NCBI GenBank assembly: GCA_027946375.1
Contig: JAPEUT010000075.1
Location: 36,038-100,037 of the forward strand
Source: Neodidymelliopsis sp. IMI 364377
Taxonomy: Eukaryota; Ascomycota; Dothideomycetes; Pleosporales; Didymellaceae
DNA length: 64,000 nt
Reading direction: 5' to 3'
Shown here: positions 10,580 to 21,298 of the stretch, piece after piece
Numbering within the stretch: position 1 is the first letter of the stretch
How the letters are laid out: each line of letters begins with the position of its first letter
Program-made: the position numbers and the translations under genes
The notes under the pieces: model-generated
The model's input: the letters and a program-made list of their open reading frames with translations, nothing else
Databases searched by the model: none
Told to the model about the DNA's origin: nothing

Positions 10580-11597
10580 TTACAACATGGCAAACAGACC
10601 AAGAAGACCAGCGGCAAGAGCACCAGCACCGATGGCGCTGGACGCAGCAGCACCGGTGTACTCAGCGGGCTGGGACGCGGTGGCGTTGGGGCGCGAGACG
10701 GTGGCGTTGCCAGTAGCGATGGGAGCCTGGGGCTGACCGTCGGAGATCTGAGAGACTACGGGGACAGAGGCAGCAGCAGTGGTAGCCTGAATCTGGCCAT
10801 CGCTGATCTGAGAGACAACAGCAGTGACCGAGGGGGCGGGAGTAGCCTGGATCTGACCATCGCTGATCTGGGAAACGACGTTGCCAGCAGATGTGGCTTG
10901 AACCTGACCGTCAGAGATCTGGGAGACGACATTGCCAGCGGAGGTAGCCTGGATCTGACCGTCGGAGATCTGAGAAACTACAGGGACAGAGGCAGCAGCA
11001 GTGGTAGCCTGGATCTGGCCATCAGAAATCTGAGAGACGGCAGCGGAGGTAACTTGAGGCTGGCCATCGCTGATCTGCGAGGCACCGGAACCAGAGCCCA
11101 TGTTGACAGCCTGGATGTAGATCTTGGAGCATTGAGCGCCCTGAGAGTCGGCGTACAGGTTGTAGAAGTCTCCGGACAAGCACTGGAAAAAGGTAGTGGC
11201 ACCGGCTGTGCGGGAACCAGCGGTAAGAGCCAGAGAGCCGTTGCTGCAGAGGGCGAAGCCCTTGGTCTGCAGAGCACCAGCCTGGACGGGAGCGTCGAAC
11301 TGGAACCTAGTAACAATTAGTATGAATGATGAGATGACGAATCAGTATAACTTACTGGTCATTGGCAGCGATGTATCCCGTGCGACCAGCCTGGTCCTTC
11401 AGGACACCATCCTGAAGGGTCAGAGTGAGAGCGCCGGAAAGCTGGCGTCCCTCGAGGCTGCGCTTAGCGCTGGTGGTCTGGTTGACCGTTTGGATCTGGA
11501 AAGATCCTGAGGCGGAAGACGGGCAGCCAGAGGCGTCCGAGGTCTGGGGGTAAGCCAATGCGGTGGACGCAAGGGCGAGGGCGATGTAGGACTTCAT
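10580..11597 (-). CDS. PIR-type cell wall protein with predicted GPI anchor
   Basis: Two exons, 11597-11356 and 11306-10580, encode 322 residues; the 49-nt intron has GTAAG and a TACTAAT branch. Residues 1-16 form a signal peptide, and a Kex2-type KR lies at 45-46. Next comes the four-cysteine domain of PIR proteins: LTLTLQDGVLKDQAGRTGYI, FQFDAPVQAGALQTKGFALC and CLSGDFYNLYADSQGAQC, with Cys at about 25, 101, 123 and 140. Seven copies of SQISDGQ-x-Q-(A/V/P)-(T/P), the PIR repeat, follow from about 157 to 285. The end is a small-residue/hydrophobic tail, SSAIGAGALAAGLLGLFAML, as in GPI precursors. PIR repeats attach to beta-1,3-glucan by an alkali-labile ester at the repeat glutamine (family knowledge). 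The order differs from yeast Pir proteins, where repeats precede the Cys domain and no GPI signal exists. Confidence 0.88.
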
Positions 11598-14194
11598 GGT
11601 GGAGGAGTAGGTATTAATGTGGTTGATACTGAGCGACAGTGATGATCAACAGCGACTTTAAGTAGACAACGAAGGCGTAGATTGATGAACGAGGTATCAA
11701 TCAGGCGATAATTGAGCAGTAACCGTGACAACGAGAGTGAAGAGACGAAATCGACCGGGAGGTAAGACAGCTAAATACCAACACCTAGCGGAGAAGTTAG
11801 TGTAGGACCTACTTCATCGAGCATGTCACCGAGGATCGGCATTGTCAGAGTCAAGCCATAGGGGATCTACTGAACGCGTCAATGCACATCGTTAGTTTGA
11901 CGCTCAAGCTACAAAGCAGGAAGGCTGGAGGTAGTTCGCCGCACGCGAAAGTATGGAAAGACAGCTGTAGTGGAGCCGCTTCGGTATCATTGGGCCGGAT
12001 GAACAGAACCCCTCCTTCTGACCCACCACTTCTCGTGAGCAGTGGCAGGAATGCATGAGAAGGAAGAGATCCCGCCTCTTGACTTTTGCTTGGCCATCAG
12101 CCCAACCCCAGCCGTGCTGTACCCCAAGCGTTCACGCACAAGGAGGGACTGTGCTTATTCCAACCTCTCGATACTCCAGCACTCTGGCCGTCATGGTGTC
12201 ATTGACAACCCGAGAGCCAAACTGTCAGCACTCAACAACACAGGCAAACGAGTGGCACGCGCGTGCACAGTCGAGGACGTGAACAGCGAGAGGCAAAAAC
12301 CATCCGCTAGTTGCATCTCTTCCTGGTAGCTACTAGTGCTGAGTCGCGTCTCGCTCGCTTGCATTTCTGCAGTCTTTCCGTAGTCCCTTTCTCGTGTAAT
12401 TCGTTGGATCGCCAGTTGATATGCAGGTGCGTGCTGGTAAAACCATAGCATGCCTGGCCAGGTTATTGGTCCAAGACAATCTACCTGGGTTCACCTTCGA
12501 ACATCTCATGCATAATTGCATTCAGAAGAAGCCAGAGATTGTCAATCCCGAGGACGCGCAGCCTCTGTGGACTGAAATGATGTCAAGACTCGAGGCCGCG
12601 GTGCAACGTCGATTAGGCGCGTTTCCAGCTACGCTAACGCGAACTTTTGTGGGGTAAAATGTGGCTGTTTCGCTCAGCCGTCTCGCTCTCGCCCGCTTTA
12701 TTCGCTCGTTGGGACGCTTCGGAGACGCTTGTCGACGCTTGAGTGCTGGCGTGGCCTGTTGCTATCGATACGTCGATGCTTTTAGTCGTTGGCTTGAAAG
12801 CGTAATGCTGAAGATGGCTAACAGGGTAGATCCCTACGGCTAGTGGTGAGCCCTGAATTGTGCTTTGAAACACCACAGTGGCATGGTCACGATGGCAGGC
12901 GCAAGGGAGGATTTACAACGCACGGCAGATACTGTGCAGGTGGCTGGATTTGGACATGACGTACAAGCTTCGTCCGTGTGCTATCCGCTCGTCCCGCCAT
13001 CCTTCTCCGCCGCCACGCTTACTTTGGTTTCATTGGACTAGGCTTTATCGATTACCACTTTCCCCAGATTACTAGCCGTCCTCAGCATTGGCATACATTT
13101 GTACAGCTCGGGCGTCCGTCATCCAGCGCCTTGCTCACCAGCCTGATGATCTTTAGAGGCGATCACGATTTTGAAGAGGTGAGCATAGAGTTTGGGCACT
13201 GAATCATGTCAATATCTTCCAAAGACTCGAAAAACTTGGAAATAGCCAGCTGGACGGACATAAGTCTTTGCGTAAACAGTACCAGGGTACTGGCTTCCCA
13301 ACATGCAAAAGGTGGTTCGACCGGTCGACCAGGCTCTCAACAACAATGTTGAGAGGAATGCCGGGTTTCTTCCATTGTCTAGAAACTCGCTTGTACCTTG
13401 TACCAGGTACCAGAAACCAAATTTTCGCAAGACACATGGCGTCCGCAAGCGATCCAGAGACCCTCGAACAAAAATTCCATGTTCAATGCGGCTCGGTTTC
13501 ATCTAGAAGCCACCCGGAATGCACATTCCGTGTCCGGTGAACTCGGGTTAATCAAGCAGTTGCAGAATTCTTCACAGCACTGCTGAATAATCCCTTTTTC
13601 ATTCTGAAGTTGTTTTATGTTTGTCTTGGAGTACTCGTTTGCAGTGAAGAGGTGAGCATCTTTGACGTCCGGAGGCAACATGGCAATATTTCCCGCACCT
13701 GAAGCAGGTCGCACAATAGCTCTGCACCAAGCTTCTTACAAATGAGGACGTCTCTTGACCTGTCACGGAACTGAATTAGTGTAAATCAGAATGACTTGTG
13801 CCGCTGCGAGATCCAAACGAACCTTCTGGGCAACATCATAATTTTTCGTAATCGTTGATAGCAGAGTAGTGTAGGTAATCATCGTCCCCTTTTCCCAGAT
13901 TCTCAAGCTGTAGAAAAGCCCGAAATAAGCATACTGCCTTTGCTAGGCAAGAGATCATACAACAGAGGCCAGATCAATATCTTTGTAACACATAAGTCTG
14001 TAAACGACTACAGTGTATATTGGTACAGTAGAGCACTGTTCTGAACACCTCAAGGCTTCGGTTAAAAGTGGTGGCGAGTAGAGAAAATTTCCTTTGGATC
14101 TTGAACAACATGCAACTTAGTGGTATCTTTGGTATATCTTCGTAACGATCTTCCATCCTCCTCATCTTTTCAAGCTTCACATCAGAACAACTTT
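11598..14194. other. 2.6 kb gene-poor region
   Basis: This runs from the start of the leftward PIR gene to the stop of the next small leftward gene. The first few hundred bases left of 12,000 are probably the PIR promoter. Open frames such as 12421-12657 have no motif, and overlapping frames on both strands near 13,200-13,600 look random. I see no gene. Confidence 0.45.
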
Positions 14195-14458
14195 CTACTT
14201 GCCCTCACCAGCCCTCTTCACTCCACCCGCAATCTTCGCCGCGCCATCCTCAATGCTTGTCGTCGCATCCGCGATACCTCTAGCAACAGGCCTGCCTGCG
14301 CTCCCCGTCGCGCCTTCGAGAGTTTCGCCTACACCGCGTCCAAGGGCACCGACCACTCCGCCCAGCGTATTGGTCACGCCTCCGACTGTGTTGCCAACTG
14401 TTGAAGTGACGAACTTGACGCCAGACGTCACGCCGGATTCTTGTTGGCCGATAGGCAT
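14195..14458 (-). CDS. Small glycine/threonine-rich conserved fungal protein
   Basis: A single exon with ATG at 14458 encodes 87 residues. The sequence is built of imperfect repeats of about 11 residues: TVGNTVGGVTNTLGGVVGAL, then GVGETLEGATGSAGRPVARG and IEDGAAKIAGGVKRAGEGK. It has no cysteine, no signal peptide and no clear membrane segment, and an amphipathic helix is likely. Small proteins of this composition are common in Pezizomycotina and resemble LEA-like or hydrophilin-type proteins; a stress-protective role is only a suggestion. The upstream region (14,459 onward) has many GC-poor pyrimidine tracts but no clear element. An open frame on the opposite strand over the same bases lacks protein-like character. 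Confidence 0.65.
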   Translation of the reverse strand: MPIGQQESGVTSGVKFVTSTVGNTVGGVTNTLGGVVGALGRGVGETLEGATGSAGRPVARGIADATTSIEDGAAKIAGGVKRAGEGK

Positions 14459-15522
14459 CTTGGTATGGGGTATGGAAAAGACGAATCTGTTCGCCTTGCG
14501 CTCGAGATAATGATAGATGCTGGGTGGTGATCCGTGGTTTAGCTTGAAAAAATCTCGGAGTATGGAGTCTGGTTGCTGGGTCGTGCTATTTTGGTACCAA
14601 GTGATAGCGTGGATTAAGGTATGTTTGGTGCGTGCTTAGGGTGAGTTTTGGTGGCTGTTATACTGTGATTTGCAGGCGTGACGTCATGGGGCTGTGTGAG
14701 CGGGATGCATGTCTTGCATCCAGGTTTCATGGCTTGCACCCTGGACAGTGACAACCATTCATGCGCGGCGGACCATCACGATGGTCTTGTGAACGCTTGA
14801 CTTGTGCCAACCTTGTCTGTTACACGCAGGCATGCGCGGGTCAGGGTTCGGATGGCTGGCAGAGCAGACGTCCGGAGTTGCTTCACGGATTGTAATGAAG
14901 TTGTCAGAGAAACATCATGAGGTATTGTCGCGATCTTAGCAGTATATATTCATGAGCAACCCTTTGCGACGGGTGCAGGAAACCTCGTGGTTCGAGAGAT
15001 GTGTCTCTTATATCTGGGTAAGTTTCTAGGACGTAGTAGTGTTACTGACAGCGAGGTCTGTAGATTTGCGCTTGTCTAGATTCTGGTCGCTGTCAGCATT
15101 AAGCCATTCCTCACAGACAATGGAGCTTTGATTCCTTGAAGCATGCAGTCTTACGCGCGAAAGGATTCGGCCGGCGGAGGGAGATACCTCCCGTGCTGAT
15201 AAAACGTCGCCGCCTGATTCGACGGACCGACAGATGTCGCTCGTTGCGGCTGAACAACTTCACCAGCGGGATTGTTTTGGTTCAAGCCTCCATGCGCGAT
15301 CGAGTATATAAACTGTGGACAATTTCGAAGATGTAGGTAAGACCTCAATTATCCAATCTGCTGGATTCGAAGTCACACCACGAGATCTGGGGTCAGCAAA
15401 CCAGCAAGCCAGCACCACCACCTCCAAGACTACTCACAAAACCCCGATCAAAGCGGATCACATTATCAGTATCTTCAATTTCCAGGCTTTGATATCAGCA
15501 CCACCAATTCCACATCCCAACT
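14459..15522. other. Divergent intergenic region
   Basis: This contains the promoters of the leftward small Gly-rich gene and of the rightward membrane protein gene. No further gene or repeat is recognised. Confidence 0.5.
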
Positions 15523-16032
15523 ATGACTTCCCTCTTCCAACACCCTCCCTACGCGGAAGACCAACCCAACGCACACGCCATCCTCTACCTCCACGTGATG
15601 CGCGCCTCAGCAATGTCCTTTTCCTTCCTCTCCCTACTCAGCGCACCAATCGCACTTGTCGCATCACGGCTGCGCCATCAGAAGATTACCGCCACTACTC
15701 TACTGTCACGCACCCTCATCAACTCCGGCAGAGGCCTTGCTTTGGGGACTGTAGCCGGTGCGCTGATGACATGGGGACGCATGAGGGGGAGGGAGGAAAT
15801 CGAGTGGCAGGACAGGAGCTGGCGGTTATTGGAGAATAAGGGGGAGATGCAGACGGATTGGGAGACGGTAGTGGGGACAGGTGCTGGTGCTGTGGCTGGT
15901 GCAGTGGCGGCCAGGAGGGGTATTGTACCGGTGAGTGCTGGAAAGGCGGCGCTGGGTGGTGCTGGGGTAGGGTTGGGTAGTGGGGTTTTGTTTATGATCG
16001 GGACTTATATGGCAGGAAGGGAGCCGGCCTGA
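15523..16032 (+). CDS. Hypothetical small multi-pass membrane protein
   Basis: ATG 15523 to TGA 16030-16032 encodes 169 residues in one exon. An N-terminal hydrophobic stretch, SFLSLLSAPIALVASRL, is followed by a glycine-containing segment, GRGLALGTVAGALMTWGRM. Two C-terminal glycine/alanine-rich segments, VVGTGAGAVAGAVAARRG and GGAGVGLGSGVLFMIGTYM, complete the pattern. The latter resemble the Gly-zipper helices seen in mitochondrial or peroxisomal inner-membrane proteins. A charged loop (EEIEWQDRSWRLLENKGEMQ) sits between the halves. I do not recognise the family by name. The start is preceded by a pyrimidine-rich leader and the codon pattern suggests a real gene. A mitochondrial location is inference only. 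Confidence 0.65.
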   Translation: MTSLFQHPPYAEDQPNAHAILYLHVMRASAMSFSFLSLLSAPIALVASRLRHQKITATTLLSRTLINSGRGLALGTVAGALMTWGRMRGREEIEWQDRSWRLLENKGEMQTDWETVVGTGAGAVAGAVAARRGIVPVSAGKAALGGAGVGLGSGVLFMIGTYMAGREPA

Positions 16033-16575
16033 AGTTTAGAGTGGAGCGTAGTGTTGTTAGTGCTTGTAGGTATGGTGAGTAATGGACTTTGAGTATTGTG
16101 AGCTATAATATGTACTGTGGAATCGAACTAGTTCTGAAGGTCTTGTTGGTCTGGTGGATGAGTTTGAAAGAGTGACGACTGTGATGATTAGTTTGGCAAT
16201 CTGAAGTTGATGGCCTAGATATAATAGTTGTGACACTTTGTGGTCGTGACCGTAATGCACTTCTTGCACACGCACAATCATGTTCTGGTTGCAATAGCAA
16301 ATGTGCGTGAAACTGTACGATGATTGTCCATTCTCATCTCACCTGCCCCACTGGCGCAGTGTGGTGCGGAAGTGTAGTTCGTGAGCACATGGTATTGCAT
16401 TTGCCCTATGGCGAGGCCGGAGTGTAGTATCCGGCACGAAGATTGTAAATCATCCCATCCCATTCATTGATTCCGTGCTTATCGGAAGAGAGTAAAGGAA
16501 CACCGAGTCACCCCGAAAATCCGCCAGAACCCCAGTCATGCACCGTGTTTTCCATCTTCAGCCAGCACAGCCCGC
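16033..16575. other. Convergent intergenic region, membrane protein / RPL24
   Basis: This is the 3' regions of a rightward and a leftward gene. No gene is seen. Confidence 0.5.
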
Positions 16576-17335
16576 TTAACGGGTCCTTGCCTGGACCTTG
16601 GGGGCGGCGCCCTTGGAGCCCTGCTTCGACTGGATCTTGGCAGCCTGGCCACGGGCACCGGCGGCGGCGCTCTTGGCCTTCTCAGCCTTCTTCGCCGACT
16701 CGGATGCGGCCTTCTTGTCCTTGCCCTCCTTGATGGCGGCGGCGCGGGCAGCAGAGCGGGCCTCGGGGCGCTGGGCGCGGCGCTCCTTGATGACGTCGAG
16801 GGAAGCACCGACGATGGCACGCTGGTGCTTGACTGTGCGGCGGGTGCGCTTCTTGGCGACCTCCTGGAGGGGGCGTCAGTGTACGTCCTCAATGAATGCA
16901 GGCGCGCGGTGCAGGCCGGCCATGCGGTGCAGCTGATGTCACATCGCTGCATCCACGCCATGCCGCCCGTCCGCGAGAATGTCCGTACCTCAGAGATGCC
17001 CTTCTTGTGCTGCCTGCGGTACAGGGTCGTCCATGAGATCTTGCGAGGGTTCTTGCGCTGGAGGAAAAGGGACTCGGACTTGCCGCGCTGGAAACGGAAG
17101 ATCTTGGAGTCACCACGGATGTAGAGCTTGCCCTGTGTATGCCATCAGCGCTGCGCCTTCAATTGCTGCCCCGTCCCTCCTGCCCATCATGTGTTCGTGC
17201 TGTGCCTGTGTGCCTGTGGGCGCGCTGCGCATGTCCGACATGTGGCGGAGGGCCACGACTGGGGTGCTCGTCGGCGGAACGCACCTTGCCCGGGTAGATC
17301 TTCTGGCCGCTGAAGGAGTCGTCGTAGGTACGCAT
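16576..17335 (-). CDS. rpl24: 60S ribosomal protein L24 (eL24)
   Basis: Exons 17335-17285, 17132-16989 and 16863-16576 encode 160 residues, all joined in phase 0. Exon 1 gives MRTYDDSFSGQKIYPGK. Exon 2 gives GKLYIRGDSKIFRFQRGKSE, LFLQRKNPRKISWTTLYRR and QHKKGISE. Exon 3 gives EVAKKRTRRTVKHQRAIVGA, SLDVIKERR and a long Lys/Ala-rich tail ending APKVQARTR. This is the full eL24 arrangement: an N-terminal globular domain, a linker, and a C-terminal helix that forms an intersubunit bridge. Upstream, an acceptor (AACTAACCACAG, boundary near 17357) suggests an intron in the 5' leader, common in ribosomal protein genes. That intron, or a short extra coding exon, cannot be settled from sequence alone. 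Confidence 0.94.
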
Positions 17336-17935
17336 GTTGGCGGTGTTGGCGGTGACCTGTGGTTAGTTGTCGTCTTAGAACTCGCAGCGTTGGTAATTTG
17401 TCGTGGTTGCGGCACCGACTGTGTGTCCGGGCGCACTATTAGCCGAGCTTGGCGTCCGGCTATCCATCACCAACTCGCCAAGTCGAGTGCGATAGCAACA
17501 CCAACACCGACATCAGCACCAACACCAGCACGGTACAACTCTCACACCTGTCTTGTGCCATTGAAGCGACCAATTGCAGTAGTGCCCACCAGCTTGTCGG
17601 TATGCATGCAAGGCGCTGTCGACGTCACGTGCTTCACATATGCACCTTCACATCCTGTACTAATACAACTGCATGCAGAAGGTGCACCAATGCAAGACAT
17701 GTCGAAGCTTCCCTTGAATTGAATGTCGGGCCTGGGAGAAAGAGTGGGTGAAAGACCATATGAGCCTTCACCATACACCCGGACAGCTATTCACTCATAT
17801 CCTCATGCCCATATTGACTGCACAGATTCTCCCGTATTACCATCTACCATTCAACCCTCACTCGAGTATCAACTCCCTCGCCATTAAATCTAGCATACCC
17901 AGCAACTACAGCATATTCAGCAACTACCATACGTA
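17336..17935. promoter_or_regulatory. Divergent upstream region with probable RPL24 leader intron
   Basis: This lies between the leftward RPL24 start and the rightward JmjC-like start. On the minus strand, CTAACCACAG ends an apparent intron about 21 bases before the RPL24 ATG. An ACCAACACCGACATC-type low-complexity stretch lies near 17,497-17,530. Confidence 0.4.
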
Positions 17936-19171
17936 ATGATTGACATCCTCAAGCTCCACAACCAAGGTCTGGTCGATGTTATGGCCGAATTAGATCGCAG
18001 TAATGATCCTCGCACTCGCGTGCTACATCATCTCGCAGAGACCGGACACGTCTACCCGTTGGACGAAAACCAACTTGGCCCTCTGCGCAAGGCGAGCACG
18101 GTCTTCCCTCGAAGCGAGTGGCTATCACCAATACTCGACGACAAGCTTCCGTTTGAGAAACTGCTGAACACAAAGCAGATGAGGGGCGTCATCGCAAACG
18201 AAATCGGAGGTGAGAACACATACTTCTTCGCTCCTTCTCGTGGTTCGCCCGAGTTGAACGCGCAAGCTATCGTAGAGCTGCTCAACAACATCCACGATCC
18301 TTACTACAGCAAGCCTGGTGCCATTCTACGTATGCATTCGCCAACATTCGAGCGTCTCTGCCAGTACAAAGCTGATTGGCAGAATGATGGCATGCTTGGT
18401 GTGTCTGCGGCCACCGTAGCTGTGACGCCAGCTGATGACATCCAGGACATGGAGTACTACGACAACTACACTCTAAACACGCTACTCACTGGTACTAAAG
18501 TATGGTTCGCATATCCTCCCCTCCCAGGTAATTTCCATGCATTACAGACAGAGTATGACTCCATGTCCAGAGACAACACTCGCTTCGCCACAAACAATCC
18601 GCACAACTTCCAGCACGGTATCGCCATCGTCCAGCAAGCAGGTCAGACTCTGGTGTTACCGCCGTTCTGGATCGCTGCATCTGTCACCACTCAGACGTCT
18701 GTTTCGTGTGCATATCACATTGCGACTGCGATGGCCTTCGCTGAGCGAATCAAGTTCCTTGAGAACTTTTTGGTGACTATACATCTCTGGCCTCTAGGTG
18801 ACCCCGAGGGTCAACGACGCTTGCTCGTATTTGCTACAGAATTCATTGAGCATCTCAATGACGTCTTCGCCGACTCCTTCGCGCATTACAGTGCTAGCAA
18901 AGTCATTATCGAAATCTGCCGGCAGTATGAGCTGCTCCGGACTGGTCTTCGTCGTGTCTTTGATGCTATCGAGGATAAGGCCATTGTTCGGGGACTGGAG
19001 AACAACTACCGAGCAGTATGGCTTAAGTTCCTGGAACAGAAACGTAAAAAGACTCCTGCTTGCCGCCTCTGCCATGTACGCATTCAGAACATGCCTGGCG
19101 GCAGTAGTCCGACAGATCGCCTCCGACAGCACTTTGTCGATTTCCACTGTGTCCGCAGCGGACACACTTAG
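17936..19171 (+). CDS. JmjC/cupin-like protein with C-terminal CCHH motif
   Basis: ATG 17936 to TAG 19169-19171 encodes 411 residues in one exon. The central part resembles a JmjC double-stranded beta-helix. LNTLLTGTKVWFAYPPLPGN corresponds to the usual G-x-K-x-W strand after the first metal-binding pair, and LVLPPFWIAASVTTQTSVS corresponds to the P-x-G-W-x-H strand. The metal-binding HxD expected before the first strand and the distal His are not visible: the places read DNYTLN and FWIAAS. Enzymatic activity is therefore doubtful, and a binding role is more likely (inference). At the end, Cys376, Cys379, His399 and His404 form C-x2-C-x19-H-x4-H, a zinc-finger-like pattern. The fold call rests on short motifs, so it is moderate. 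Confidence 0.65.
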   Translation: MIDILKLHNQGLVDVMAELDRSNDPRTRVLHHLAETGHVYPLDENQLGPLRKASTVFPRSEWLSPILDDKLPFEKLLNTKQMRGVIANEIGGENTYFFAPSRGSPELNAQAIVELLNNIHDPYYSKPGAILRMHSPTFERLCQYKADWQNDGMLGVSAATVAVTPADDIQDMEYYDNYTLNTLLTGTKVWFAYPPLPGNFHALQTEYDSMSRDNTRFATNNPHNFQHGIAIVQQAGQTLVLPPFWIAASVTTQTSVSCAYHIATAMAFAERIKFLENFLVTIHLWPLGDPEGQRRLLVFATEFIEHLNDVFADSFAHYSASKVIIEICRQYELLRTGLRRVFDAIEDKAIVRGLENNYRAVWLKFLEQKRKKTPACRLCHVRIQNMPGGSSPTDRLRQHFVDFHCVRSGHT

Positions 19172-19796
19172 GTTTATGGTGGATGACTCTGGACCGAACA
19201 TGTTACTTCGCTTCCTCGATTGAGGTAGGTACACGTGGTGTCATTATCGCGTCGGCTCCCGTAGCTTCATTAGTTGGTAGTAACTAGGGTGAAATCTCAT
19301 CACTGAATGGTGTATTAGCTCTGCTTGCCACTCTTTGTAAAACCACCTAGATGCAACGTGTACTCCGGGACCGCCCGCTGATGTGTTGATGATCTGCGGT
19401 GATCCTTATCTCTCCGGTTCTCTGTAAATGAAAGATATAGGCTACTCCGCTCTCCTTCCTCCAATCAACAGCACTATCGTGATGCATGCGCTTGTTCAGA
19501 CTCATGTTGAGGCAGCATAGCATTTCGGCGCTGAACTTCCAATTAGGCAGGTATCAAATGCACGTGGGAAGACGCTATGACATCACCCGCCAGCTACCAC
19601 AGCAACAACAACAATATTACCGTGTCTTCCTACCGAAATCAAAGTCTTCAAGATCTCAGAGTTTACAGACGCACAGAATATTCAAGATGACGCAACCACA
19701 AGTAAAAGACCATCCGTGCCATGTACCTGAATATTCACAGCTAAAACACCCCACCAGGACCAAAAGAAGAAGATCGCCGACATCACCTCGAGCAAC
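19172..19796. other. Intergenic region upstream of the DUF3632 gene
   Basis: No gene is seen. An open frame ending at 19800 overlaps the next ATG in another phase and looks random (Gln run from CAGCAACAACAACAA). Confidence 0.5.
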
Positions 19797-20687
19797 ATGA
19801 ACCAATCCGAGAAAATCGATGAAATCGCCAAAATCCGCGGCTGGTTCCGCCCCTCAGAGACCAGTGCCTACTACCCGATAGTTCAAAAATACGTCGACGA
19901 CGCCATGGACATGGACAGCGCAACCTCATCGCTCTTCTCGCCCATCGACGCCAAAATCTCCGCGCAACAACTCGACGACGTAAACTTCCTCGACCTCTGG
20001 TACTCCATCATCCACGCCGCAAAGCGCATGCCATTTCACGCAGCAGAAGACGGCAACACCCGCGATCACAGATTCCACGCCGACATTGTCGACCTCGTCG
20101 CTGCGTTCCGCGACCACAACATCACGGGAAATGAACAGTACAATTATCTCTACAGCTCACTCACAGACTTCAGCTTAGCGTGTCGGGAGGCCTACAACGA
20201 CGCGCCAGACGCGAGTGCCAGCGGGCTCGAAATCGACGCGTGGGCGAATGTGAATTTCTTCTTTGCAAAAGTGACGGAGCAGGGGCTGAGCGATTTGAGC
20301 ATCTACGCAATCTGGAGTCTGCGCACAGCGCTTGAGGAAGAACATGAGGACGATGCAGAGGGGACTGCGGTGCAGAAACTCGACGCTTTTGTTCCCGCGG
20401 CTGCGAGCTGGATCTTCGGCATGAGTCGCGCGCTGTACCTCAAGGACGTCGATTTGACGCCTAGTGATCGCAAGCAGGGAAATCCGGCTCGAGGTGGACC
20501 GCTGTGGAAAGGGAAAGCCGGGTTCAGTAAGGAGCGGTGGGCGCTGTGGAAGGAGAGGCTGACCGTGGTGAGTAAGATGGAGGAGATTAGTGAGAGGACG
20601 AAGAACATTAGTAGAGATGCGATTGAGGCTATGGAGAGGGCCGAGTGCTTCTCTGATGTTCGGCATGCGACGAGCGCAGAGCTGTAG
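19797..20687 (+). CDS. DUF3632 family protein
   Basis: A single exon from ATG 19797 encodes 296 residues. The layout fits the fungal DUF3632 family: a central helical region with LDDVNFLDLWYSIIHAAKRM, NVNFFFAKVTEQG and IYAIWSLRTALEE, and a C-terminal signature GGPLWKGKAGFSKERWALWK. These proteins are soluble, all-helical and without known activity; they are frequent in Dothideomycetes and Eurotiomycetes. There is no signal peptide or membrane segment. The ATG lies directly after a purine-rich leader (CGAGCAACATGAACC). The frame is clean. The function is unknown. Confidence 0.78.
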   Translation: MNQSEKIDEIAKIRGWFRPSETSAYYPIVQKYVDDAMDMDSATSSLFSPIDAKISAQQLDDVNFLDLWYSIIHAAKRMPFHAAEDGNTRDHRFHADIVDLVAAFRDHNITGNEQYNYLYSSLTDFSLACREAYNDAPDASASGLEIDAWANVNFFFAKVTEQGLSDLSIYAIWSLRTALEEEHEDDAEGTAVQKLDAFVPAAASWIFGMSRALYLKDVDLTPSDRKQGNPARGGPLWKGKAGFSKERWALWKERLTVVSKMEEISERTKNISRDAIEAMERAECFSDVRHATSAEL

Positions 20688-21298
20688 GTACAGACATGCA
20701 TATGTGCCGGCCAAGGATGACATATAGGGAATGAGAAGTGACGAGAGTAAAGTTCAAAATGCGGAAACTGATGTGACATTACTTGAGTATGTAGTTAGTG
20801 CAAATGGGAGGGGGAAGGCAAACAACATCACACTTCAGCAGTTGAAGTCAACGCCCTGGATCCACGTTCATGCAAAAGTTCTTAGATCTGGCCGCAATTT
20901 CATGAATTACTTATGGAAGGCTCGTGCTGGACCGACAACTGCGGCCGAACACTGCTCGAACATTGCTCGAACTATAGACATCACGCCAGTGCTTTATAAG
21001 TACAAAGAATCCTGGAAGAAACATTACGCTAAGTTTTCACCCTTTGAAGCCATATAATGCTTCGGTCTTAGTGAACAAGAAAGAAGGTGCCGGCGTGGTG
21101 CTGTTAGGGTGTTCTTGCAACGGTGGCGCTATCCGGGGTCTCGTATACTCAAGCCAACAAGACCGTGTATTCAAGCATCCAGAAGACGTACCAAACAACT
21201 CTCGCATAGTATGTACCCTAATACGTAGGGACTCACGCCATCAAGCAGGCATGATGTGCGTCTGCGGTGACTCAACTTCCAGCCCTGTGTCTGAGCTT
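20688..21298. other. Convergent intergenic region, DUF3632 / kinase
   Basis: 3' regions of two genes. The two short plus-strand open frames near 20,731-21,307 overlap each other and show no motif. Confidence 0.5.

Noticed and set aside
12042..13600. Several short frames on both strands
   Set aside because: No domain, no splice sites that join them, competing frames of equal length.
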